Source: DASXBA01 sp046729895 (GTDB lineage Bacteria; Actinomycetota; Thermoleophilia; Solirubrobacterales; Thermoleophilaceae). Taken from it: 25,340 bases of DNA. Numbering within the stretch: position 1 is the stretch's first letter; each line of letters begins with the position of its first letter. The position numbers and the translations under genes were made by a program. The DNA is taken from positions 1 through 25,340 of the forward strand of contig JBKPHP010000009.1 of NCBI GenBank assembly GCA_046729895.1. Direction: 5' to 3'. The notes under the pieces are model-generated. The model saw only the letters and a list, made by a program, of their open reading frames with translations. It had not been told where the DNA came from and made no database searches. This document shows positions 1-5,778 of this stretch, one piece after another.

Positions 1-188
1 GTCGCCACCTTCTGCGGCACGTCCGTGGCCTCCCCGCACAGCGCGGGCGGAGGCGGGCTCTACCTGTCACGCCATACGACCGCCACGCCGCCGAGCGTGG
101 AGAGCGCCCTGAATCGGCCGCTACGACTACGTCGAAGCGGAGCAAAGACAGCCGCACGATCAAGCGGGTCTACGTGCGCACATCCTAG
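1..188 (+). pseudogene. C-terminal fragment of a subtilisin-like (S8) serine protease, frameshifted and cut by the window edge
   Basis: The first frame reads the active-site serine block of the subtilase family, GTSVASPH (catalytic Ser codon at 22-24), followed by a helix ending in LYLSRHTTATPPSVESAL. At about 112-113 the reading frame shifts: one base missing after CTG would restore a tail reading SAATTTSKRSKDSRTIKRVY and a TAG stop at 186-188. That tail resembles the end of many secreted actinobacterial subtilases. The usual GTSMASPHVAG is altered at the Met (Val) and at the second Val (Ser), consistent with relaxed selection. The Asp and His of the triad would lie upstream, outside the window. 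A sequencing or assembly error at 112 could also explain the shift, so pseudogene status is likely but not certain. Confidence 0.68.
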
Positions 189-300
189 GCCGAAGACGAG
201 GCCGCTGCGGCGAGCGGTTTGCTCCGCGAGGATCTGCGCCCGTGCGTCTTGCAGGCTCCCGGCCTCAAACGCGCTCACATGGAGGCGGGATACTGGGCCG

Positions 301-705
301 GTGACGTCGCGTCTGAGTGTGGATTTGCCTGCGGTCGCCGAGGCCGCGTACCGGGCACTCAATTCCGGAGACTTGGAGGCTTTCTTGGCGCTGATGGCCG
401 AGGACGTCGAGTTCACCTCCTTGGTCGCGGAAGCCGAAGGGAGGACCTTCCGCGGCCACGCCGGCGTGCGTGCGTGGTGGGAGACGGTGCGCGGCGCCTT
501 CCAGGATCCGCGCTGGGAGGTGCTCGACATGCGTGGGTCCGGCGAGAGGGGGGTCGTGAAGTTTCGGCTGGCCGGCACGTTGGCTGGCGTCGCGGTCGAG
601 CAGACCATGTGGCAGGCTGCCAGGGCGCGAGAGGGGAAGCTGAGATGGTGGGCCTTCTTCCGCACCGAGGATGAGGCCGTCGAAGCCGCCGGTCTGCGGG
701 ACTAG
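301..705 (+). CDS. SnoaL-like / NTF2-fold domain protein
   Basis: This encodes about 134 residues of a single SnoaL-like (NTF2 superfamily) cone-shaped domain. Typical pieces are AAYRALNSGDLEAFLALM near the N-terminus, the acidic EDVEF strand, RTFRGHAGVRAWWE in the middle, and a closing AVEAAGL helix. Members include cyclases, ketosteroid isomerases and many small-ligand binding proteins, so the substrate cannot be told. The frame stays open far upstream, but family similarity begins around 319. I chose GTG at 301, which has GGAGG at 281-285, a somewhat long spacing; GTG at 319 is the alternative. The next gene starts three bases after the stop and encodes the same fold, so the two are probably co-transcribed and may have arisen by an old duplication. 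Confidence 0.8.
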   Translation: MTSRLSVDLPAVAEAAYRALNSGDLEAFLALMAEDVEFTSLVAEAEGRTFRGHAGVRAWWETVRGAFQDPRWEVLDMRGSGERGVVKFRLAGTLAGVAVEQTMWQAARAREGKLRWWAFFRTEDEAVEAAGLRD

Positions 706-708
706 CCG

Positions 709-1110
709 ATGTCGCAGAACCTGGAGGCCCTTCTGCTCGGCTATGAGGCGTTCAACCGGGGTGATCTGTCGCAGGCCGAGAACCTCGTGACGGCCGATGT
801 CGAGTGGGGGACCACCGGCACGTTCCCGGGCATCGAAGGCGTCTATCGAGGACCCGAGGCAATGCAGGCCTGGACGGACGCGATCCGCTCGGCTTGGGAC
901 TGGTTTGAGGTGAGCCTTGAGGAGGTGGTGCGCGACCAGGACGATCTAGTCGTGGTCGTTGAGCGCATTCGTGGCCGAGGTCGTCGCAGCGGTATCGACG
1001 TCGAGATGCGCACCTGCGCGGTCTACTGGGCCGAGGACGGGAAGGTCCGGATGCGGAAGGCCTTCGACACGCGAGAAGCAGCCCTCGAAGCCGCCGGACT
1101 CTCGGAGTAG
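709..1110 (+). CDS. SnoaL-like / NTF2-fold domain protein, second of a tandem pair
   Basis: The 133-residue product is again one SnoaL-like domain: YEAFNRGDLSQAENLV, then TADVEWG, then YRGPEAMQAWTDAIRSAW, and a tail reading EAALEAAGLSE much like the tail of the preceding gene. It starts with ATG three bases after the upstream stop, so translation is probably coupled. Apart from the fold landmarks and the tail the two proteins share little sequence, so any duplication is old. Such proteins usually dimerise and bind a small hydrophobic ligand or act as isomerase-like enzymes in the cytoplasm. No catalytic residue can be assigned from sequence alone. Confidence 0.85.
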   Translation: MSQNLEALLLGYEAFNRGDLSQAENLVTADVEWGTTGTFPGIEGVYRGPEAMQAWTDAIRSAWDWFEVSLEEVVRDQDDLVVVVERIRGRGRRSGIDVEMRTCAVYWAEDGKVRMRKAFDTREAALEAAGLSE

Positions 1111-1169
1111 GGGTGCCTCCAACTCGGGACGTCGCACGTGGGCTGAACGACAGAGCCTCCGGTGAGTGA

Positions 1170-1175
1170 GATACT
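1170..1175 (+). promoter_or_regulatory. Possible -10 box of a leaderless promoter
   Basis: GATACT lies nine bases before ATG at 1185. In actinobacteria a -10 hexamer 6-9 bases before the start codon often marks a leaderless transcript. No clear -35 box is visible. Confidence 0.3.
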
Positions 1176-1184
1176 CGGCGGGCG

Positions 1185-1466
1185 ATGCCGCGCGTGAGAG
1201 CAATGGCGGACGCGGCGGTCGTCTCGTTCGGCTCCCGCTGGGCTGCGGTGCTGGCTGCGCTGCTGGCGCTGGCGACGACGGCGATGATCGTGCTGGCGCT
1301 GGCGATCGGCGCCCCCTCCGATGAGACGGCCACCAAGCAGCCGAAGCCGAGCATAGAGGCGGGCACCAGGCCGGCCACGCCGACTACGCAGCCGGCCGTG
1401 CGCTACGACGGCGGTCCCGAAGAGGGCAGCGCGGTATCGCAGCCGTTGCCTTCGGGAAACCGTTAG
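1185..1466 (+). CDS. Small single-pass membrane protein of unknown function
   Basis: The 93-residue protein has a short basic start, one strongly hydrophobic segment at about residues 20-43 (WAAVLAALLALATTAMIVLA), and a hydrophilic Thr/Pro/Lys-rich tail, probably outside the membrane. I recognise no family. ATG at 1185 is preceded by GATACT at 1170-1175, nine bases before the start, as in a leaderless transcript; an internal ATG at 1203 is an alternative start. It is 74 bases after the SnoaL pair on the same strand. The coherent transmembrane pattern and low-complexity tail support coding, but such compositions also arise by chance in very GC-rich DNA. Confidence 0.5.
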   Translation: MPRVRAMADAAVVSFGSRWAAVLAALLALATTAMIVLALAIGAPSDETATKQPKPSIEAGTRPATPTTQPAVRYDGGPEEGSAVSQPLPSGNR

Positions 1467-2155
1467 ACCGACGCAATCTGGACCACGCCCAGGCCCTCGA
1501 AGCCGTCCTGCCGGACAGAACAAGGACACGTCGCCGGGCGGACTGAAGAAGTGCCTGTAGTGCCGTGTTGATCTTGGAGCGGGCGGCGGCCACCATCCCG
1601 GGGAGCTGCCGCCCCCCGAGTCACCGGCTGGGTCGCCGGGCGCCAGCAGTAACGCGACGGCGTAGAGAAGCCATCTGCCGATTGGATCGTCGCGCCGGGG
1701 CGGGGAGGGTCGCGGCTGGGGGGACGGGCGCCGGTCCCCGCTATCGGCGCCGTTCCTAGGGAAAGGTCCCGACGCCCGCCAGTGAGCGGAATACCCCGGC
1801 CCGTGAGTCCAACTCCTGTTTGTTTGAGGCGGCGAGGCGACTGGTAGCCCATCTTCGGGGCTTTGGGCAAGGAGCGGGAGTCTAGGAACTCCACGGCCGC
1901 TGGCGCCCACCCGGCGCCGCCAGAGAGAAGTACTGCTGTGAGTAGTGCTGGACCAGTCGCTCAACGTGCTGGTTACAACAGCCACGGGTGCCACGTGGGG
2001 GTGCTGGAGTCGGGGGCGTTTGGCCGGCGGCGCCGAAACCTGTCTACCCACCCAGCAGGGGCTTGCACCCCTTTGCATGGCGGCGAGGGGGCTAGTTGCA
2101 GGGAGGGGCTTGTACGTTCACCCCTCTGCACCCCCCCGCCCGCCAGTCGGGCCGC
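1467..2155. other. Gene-poor stretch with no recognisable gene
   Basis: Open frames exist on both strands but read as arginine- and proline-rich filler without domain landmarks. A minus-strand frame around 1570-1690 contains a short hydrophobic run (RWLLYAVALLLAPG), which could be a scrap of a decayed gene but cannot be identified. The only structured part is the pair of repeats at 2055-2130. The stretch borders the integrase pseudogene and is best read as decaying accessory DNA. Confidence 0.5.
2055..2130. repeat. Two copies of a hairpin-forming repeat beside the integrase remnant
   Basis: CACCCCTTTGCA at 2066-2077 and CACCCCTCTGCA at 2119-2130 match at 11 of 12 positions. Each is preceded by an AGGGGCTTG copy (2057-2065 and 2104-2112), so each unit can fold with AGGGG pairing to CCCCT. 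The units lie just beyond the integrase stop. Paired repeats in this position would fit integrase arm or excisionase binding sites, but that role is inferred. Confidence 0.45.
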
Positions 2156-3240
2156 CTAGTTCAAACGGCTGCGAACGAGGCTTCCCAGAGCCGATCGTAG
2201 TGGGCCTTGCTCCCGGCTTGCTACCGAGTCGCCCACGGACCTGAGCTCGCGCACGTTCGCCGCGAAGGCCCGCTTGACCCGCTCGCGCGCCGCGTCCTCA
2301 CTCGGATGACCGTAGAGCTCTTGCACGAGCCGGCCACCGTCCGTATGCCCCAACTGGACCGCCACGTCGGAGGGCGTCAGCCCCCGCTCGAGCAGGTGGG
2401 TGGCGCAGAAGTGCCGCAGCTATAAGAAGTCCATTCCCGGGCGGCCGGCCGCCGCGCGGACCGGGTGCCAGTGATACGTCCAGGAGGTCTGTGTGAAGCC
2501 CCGGCCGGTCGGTGTGGTGAAGACGATCTCGGCACCCGCCCGCCTCGGCATCGCCACGAGGGCGTCCCGGGCCGGCGGCGGCAGCCGATCTTCCTGATCC
2601 TGCCGTTCTTCGGGAGGTCGATCGCGCCGTGCGAGTCCACCCGGCGGCGGACGTGGACCTCGAGCTCGCGCAGGTCGACGTCGCCGAATTCGAGCGCGAA
2701 CAGCTCCCCCGGCCGGACGCCGCAGTAGGCCGCGAACATGATCATGGCCCTGATCGTCGGCCCGTGCGGGCTCGCGCGCAGCGCTGTGTCCGCGGGGCAC
2801 CTCGGGCTCGGTCATCACCTCGAGGTCCTTCCGGCCCCGCGAGCCGGGCAGCCGCAGGCCGGCGAACGGGTTGGAGCGGGCCAGGCCGTCGTTGACCGCA
2901 TCCGTGAACATCGCCCGAACCGCGTCGAGCGCCGAACGGTGCTCGAGCGCCCAGGCCCGGGCCTCCGGCGATGTCGTCCAGGCGACGTCGGGCGAAGTCG
3001 CGCCTGAACGCCTTCAGCTTCGCGGCGTTGGTCCGATTCGTGGTCTCGCGCGGCCGCCGGTAGTCCCGGAGCCAGCGGTCCACGAACTCGGCCACGGTCA
3101 CGTCCGAAAGCCGGCCGCGCTCGAGGGCCTGGCGCTCCGCCGCCCTGGCCTCCCTCCGGGTGGGGAAGGTCCCGATCCAGACCTGTCGACCGCGGTCGTA
3201 GACGCGGACCCCGTACTGGTCTCGAGGATGTCGGTGCCGC
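2156..3240 (-). pseudogene. Tyrosine recombinase (phage-type integrase), inactivated
   Basis: Pieces of one integrase lie in order on the minus strand but in different frames. The N-terminal arm-binding domain (YGVRVYDRGRQVWIGTFPTR, about 3215 downward) and the core-binding start (VAEFVDRWLRDYRRP, from about 3100) share one frame. At about 2960 the reading moves to a second frame (MFTDAVNDGLARSNPFAGLR), at about 2795 to a third with the first catalytic arginine (AAYCGVRPGELFALE), and at about 2580 back to the second (EIVFTTPTGRGFTQ). There a TAG at 2420-2422 stops it just before LRHFCATHLLERGL, which holds the usual R/H box, and LGHTDGGRLVQELYGHPSED with the likely tyrosine nucleophile. Three frameshifts plus a nonsense codon rule out a working enzyme. 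The start upstream of about 3240 is not identifiable. It marks an old integrated element. Confidence 0.88.
2206..2227. repeat. Tandem 11-base repeat, two copies, at the integrase 3' end
   Basis: CTTGCTCCCGG (2206-2216) is followed directly by CTTGCTACCGA (2217-2227), a period of exactly 11 bases, or about one helical turn. The same unit recurs at 4673-4717 near the tRNA-Pro gene. The repeats fall in the C-terminal extension of the integrase frame, beyond the conserved domain. Confidence 0.5.
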
Positions 3241-3754
3241 GGAGATAGCGGAGTAAGCCGACCTGGGCCTCCCGTGTTCCGCTACTTCCCCGCGGCCCGA
3301 GCGAACGGGTGCCGCTTCGGTTTGGCTGGCCGCCGGCTGACGGCGGCCTTCGATTAGAAGCTTATCGAACGGTCAGGCGGGCTTCTGCTCCTCGCGCAAA
3401 GGGGCAGCGACGCGACTCACGAAGCGGCTCTACTCCTCCTCGTCCTATGCGACAGCGTGCTGGGTGCGGCGGAGGCGCTCGCCCGTCGCGCAAGCACGAG
3501 CAGCGGCGTCGCCAATGGTGGTCGCCCGTAGAGGGCGTGCAACCAATTTCGGGGGCATGGAGGAATCTCAGCGCGCTGACCTTAGGCGTAGCCTCCCAGA
3601 TGGACGTGGCGATGCGCATCCGTTTGTCGATGCGTAACTACTTCTCGACGAAATTCTTGTGGACGGGGCTCCACACGAGCCACGACCACGTCATCCCCCA
3701 GTGCTGCCGGCGGCGCTCAGCTCGATCGGCTGTTTCGGCCCAGACGTCGCGCGC
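3241..3754. other. Intergenic stretch between integrase remnant and GAP-family gene
   Basis: I see no supported gene. A start-less open frame on the plus strand (about 3356-3540) reads a short Ala/Leu-rich peptide that I could not identify. The notable element is a perfect stem-loop at 3328-3348. Confidence 0.45.
3328..3348. other. Perfect 8-bp GC stem-loop
   Basis: GGCCGCCG (3328-3335) and CGGCGGCC (3341-3348) pair fully around a five-base loop. Read on the minus strand it lies about 400 bases downstream of the GAP-family gene. No real T-run follows on either strand, so terminator activity is only a possibility. Confidence 0.4.
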
Positions 3755-4417
3755 TCAGTCGACCAGGCCCGTCACACCCCTGAGCACTAGGTAGGAGCCG
3801 GCCACGGCGAATACGAGCACGGTGGTGCCGCGGGCGTGACGTCGTGCCCAGCCGTCGACGCGCGCCAGCGCCCTCTGCGCAACCCCCGGACGGAGCAGAA
3901 AGATTACGACCGAGGCGATGGCTGCACCGAACCAGATGGCGTTGAACAGCAGCACCTCCAGGACCCCGACGACGAGGCTGCGTCTCTCGGCGACGATGGC
4001 GTTGAGGGCAAGCAAGTAGAAGAGCCCGGGGAGGTGAGTGGCCACACCCGCTACCAGCGCCGTGGTCACCGACGGGTCGCGAAGCCTTCGGATGATTGCC
4101 GACCCCTCGCCGGTGCTCTCGTGGCGCGCGGGCGGCTGCGTTCGCCCGGTCGATACGCCGACGGCAAACCCAAGCGCCGCCACTCCCCCGAGCAGCTCGA
4201 TCGCCGAGTACAGGTCGGTGTCTCGGTAGTCGATCCCGGCCCCGTGGAAGATCGCCACGACGAGAACCCCGACAGTCACGCTGAATGCGAGACCGGCAAT
4301 GAGGTACGCGACGACCACACGCCGGGGCGGGGACGCGCTCAGCAGCGCGTACAGCGCTGTGATCCCGGCGGGGCGCGGCGCGCTTGCGAGAGCCAGCACG
4401 ACGACGTCCAGGTTCAT
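3755..4417 (-). CDS. GAP/Sap-family integral membrane protein (sulfolipid-1-addressing-protein-like)
   Basis: The 220-residue protein has about six hydrophobic segments spread over its length (for example VVVAYLIAGLAFSVTVGVLV, LLGGVAALGFAVGV, and VLEVLLFNAIWFGAAIASVV). The THLPGLFYLLALNAI segment in the middle resembles the GAP (Sap) family of actinobacteria. Mycobacterial members help place peptidoglycolipids or sulfolipids at the cell surface, and the fold is related to LysE-type exporters. The cargo here is unknown. ATG at 4415-4417 is the natural start, directly before the first membrane segment. It stands alone on the minus strand between the tRNA-Pro gene and the integrase remnant, so it may be cargo of the old element or a resident gene caught beside it. 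Confidence 0.75.
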   Translation of the reverse strand: MNLDVVVLALASAPRPAGITALYALLSASPPRRVVVAYLIAGLAFSVTVGVLVVAIFHGAGIDYRDTDLYSAIELLGGVAALGFAVGVSTGRTQPPARHESTGEGSAIIRRLRDPSVTTALVAGVATHLPGLFYLLALNAIVAERRSLVVGVLEVLLFNAIWFGAAIASVVIFLLRPGVAQRALARVDGWARRHARGTTVLVFAVAGSYLVLRGVTGLVD

Positions 4418-4836
4418 TCGAGCTCACGGGGAGGGGGCAGTGCGCCTTGACGATGTCTCGCGCTAACGCTCCGGCGCAATGGAATACGCCATAGTCGCAT
4501 CCGAGCCGCACCCCCAGCCGGACTCGCGACGCGCGCTTCTGCGTTCGCGTGATTGCGAGAGTGCGCAAAGTGCCAGCGGAGGCGCCCGCTTCTGACGAGA
4601 AGTAGAAGCACATGCCTGTGCCTATATGAAGGTGTTGACCACAGGATCAGGACGACAGAGAGGGACCTAGGTTTTGCTACCGGGTCAGCCCCCGGTTTGC
4701 TACCGGATTGCTACCCGTTCGCCCGGGTGGGCAGGAGATCCCCTGCAAGTCAGTTCGCACCTTTCGCACCCGGGATGCCTGCTCGAGAGCTAACGCACAG
4801 CGGGGTTTCGCGGTTCTTCGCACCGGCCTCTGGTAG
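4418..4836. other. Repeat-bearing intergenic stretch next to tRNA-Pro
   Basis: No gene is supported here. The stretch holds the 11-base repeats at 4673-4717, a near-palindrome at 4731-4746 (GCAGGAGATCCCCTGC), and three TTCGCACC copies at 4754-4761, 4763-4770 and 4817-4824. It is the 3' flank of the tRNA gene, the side on which tyrosine integrases usually insert. Confidence 0.5.
4673..4717. repeat. Phased 11-base direct repeats, three clear copies
   Basis: TTTGCTACCGG at 4673-4683, the same at 4696-4706, and ATTGCTACCCG at 4707-4717. The 12 bases between the first and second copies fit a degenerate fourth unit, so the array keeps a period of 11-12 bases. The unit matches the pair at 2206-2227 in the same orientation. 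Helically phased repeats of this kind are typical of cooperative protein binding sites. Here an integrase or excisionase is the obvious candidate, by inference. Confidence 0.55.
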
Positions 4837-4910
4837 TCGGGCTGCCCAGATTTGAACTGGGGACCTCTCCGACCCGAACGGAGCGCGCTACCAGACTGCG
4901 CCACAGCCCG
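4837..4910 (-). tRNA. tRNA-Pro (anticodon CGG)
   Basis: On the minus strand a complete cloverleaf can be drawn. The acceptor arm CGGGCTG (4910-4904) pairs with CAGCCCG (4844-4838), followed by discriminator A at 4837. The D-stem is GCGC/GCGC with a loop containing TGGTA. The anticodon stem CTCCG/CGGAG encloses TTCGGGT, which gives anticodon CGG and reads the proline codon CCG. The T-arm CCCAG/CTGGG encloses TTCAAAT. CCA is not encoded directly after the discriminator. The 3' end faces the repeat-bearing stretch and the integrase remnant. Confidence 0.95.
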
Positions 4911-4927
4911 TGGACGGCCTAGGGTAC

Positions 4928-5191
4928 CTACGCCGCGACGGCGTTGTAATAGCGCACGGCGAGGCCCGTCAGGAGCGTCTCGAAGCAGGCCTCCACGGTG
5001 AGCGCGTGCTCTTCGGCATAGGCTCGCAGGCCCGTCCGTTCGATCGCCTCGCTCTGCGCGATCACCTCCTCCACGAGGTCGGGATGCTGGTCCGAGAAGA
5101 ACGCGCCCATCGAGTACAGGCTCGTCTCCATCAGCGACTCGAGGAACGAGTCGTCGACGGCAGTCCGCTGGGTCTCGCCACCCCCGGCCAT
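4928..5191 (-). CDS. Uncharacterised small protein, 87 residues
   Basis: The chosen ATG (5189-5191) gives an acidic, helix-rich protein with DDSFLESLMETSLYSMGAFF, an EEVIAQSEAIERTGLRAYAEE helix and a closing LLTGLAVRYYNAVAA. I do not recognise the family. No signal peptide or transmembrane segment is visible. An in-frame upstream extension to 5305 is arginine-rich and looks non-coding, so I excluded it. The even composition and amphipathic helices make it a believable gene. The tRNA-Pro gene begins 17 bases past its stop on the same strand. Confidence 0.6.
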   Translation of the reverse strand: MAGGGETQRTAVDDSFLESLMETSLYSMGAFFSDQHPDLVEEVIAQSEAIERTGLRAYAEEHALTVEACFETLLTGLAVRYYNAVAA

Positions 5192-5543
5192 CCGGCCGCA
5201 GGTTAGCGGCGGCACACGCCGCGGGCGGCTTGGCAAAGTGCGGCGGCGCGACCCCGAGCCGCGGCGCCACAGCCACTGGCGGCGCATCGGGAGCGTGGAC
5301 ACCACTCGCAGGCGGCGCGTCGGTGGCGTCTCGCTGTGCCCGCTCGCCCGCCTCGGCGCCGGAGGCGCCGCGGTGAGGGGAAGACTCCCGAGGGATACGC
5401 GGCCCGACTGCCCGTCGCCGGGCCGCCAGCCGACGCGCCGAATTCGCCTCCCGAGGCCCGCAAACTGCGGAAATCCGGTTGCGCCGTCAGGTCAGAACGC
5501 TAGTCTCCTTCGAACGCGATCCAGCGACGAGGAGGACTAGTCC
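5192..5543. other. Divergent intergenic region with no gene seen
   Basis: This separates the minus-strand 87-residue gene from the plus-strand HTH gene and so should carry both promoters. Open frames inside it are arginine- and alanine-rich without landmarks. The candidate promoter at 5479-5506 is the only signal I could pick out. Confidence 0.45.
5479..5506 (+). promoter_or_regulatory. Candidate promoter of the small HTH gene
   Basis: TTGCGC (5479-5484) and TAGTCT (5501-5506) are separated by 16 bases and lie 37 bases before the ATG at 5544. Both boxes are only partial matches to the sigma-70 type consensus. Confidence 0.35.
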
Positions 5544-5720
5544 ATGGCGATCCACCTGACGCCCACCGAGCTCGGACGGGAGGCGGGGATGCACAGGCGG
5601 GAAGTCATCCGCAAGTGCATGGAGCTCGGGGTGCCGATCTTCCAGGGAAGGATCGATAAGACCCTCTTCATAAGCAGCCTGAAGGAAGCGCAGAAGAAGC
5701 AGCAGCTCGCCAAGGCGTAG
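5544..5720 (+). CDS. Small helix-turn-helix-like protein, 58 residues
   Basis: The reading frame starts at ATG 5544 with a strong GGAGG at 5531-5535, eight bases upstream, and ends at TAG 5718-5720. The peptide begins HLTPTELGREAGMHRREVIR, a pattern like the helix-turn-helix of MerR/excisionase-type DNA-binding proteins. It continues with a short beta-wing-like stretch (VPIFQGRIDKTLFI) and a lysine/glutamine-rich C-terminal helix. It is too small for a regulator with its own sensory domain, so it may act as a simple DNA-binding or adaptor protein. It sits 58 bases before the acyl-CoA synthetase on the same strand. The target is unknown. Confidence 0.75.
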   Translation: MAIHLTPTELGREAGMHRREVIRKCMELGVPIFQGRIDKTLFISSLKEAQKKQQLAKA

Positions 5721-5737
5721 CCCAGCCGCTCTCGCCC

Positions 5738-5743
5738 TAGAAT
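5738..5743 (+). promoter_or_regulatory. Candidate -10 box for the acyl-CoA synthetase gene
   Basis: TAGAAT matches the -10 consensus at five of six positions and lies 35 bases before the GTG start at 5779. No convincing -35 box is present at the expected distance. Confidence 0.35.
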
Positions 5744-5778
5744 CCCCCGCTCCTCAATGGACGCGAGGGAGTAGCCAC

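Noticed and set aside
1023..2078. 351-codon minus-strand frame
   Set aside because: It is Arg/Pro/Ser-rich, partly antisense to the second SnoaL gene, and has no family features.
2156..3240. Programmed frameshifting as an explanation of the split integrase
   Set aside because: Three separate shifts and an in-frame TAG before the catalytic R/H box cannot be rescued by one recoding event, and no slippery site was seen.
3356..3540. Start-less Ala/Leu-rich frame on the plus strand
   Set aside because: It has no start codon, no ribosome site and no recognisable similarity; it may be a fragment, but support is too weak.
5203..5463. 86-codon minus-strand frame
   Set aside because: It is almost only Arg, Ala and Gly, without landmarks, and overlaps the likely promoter region of two divergent genes.
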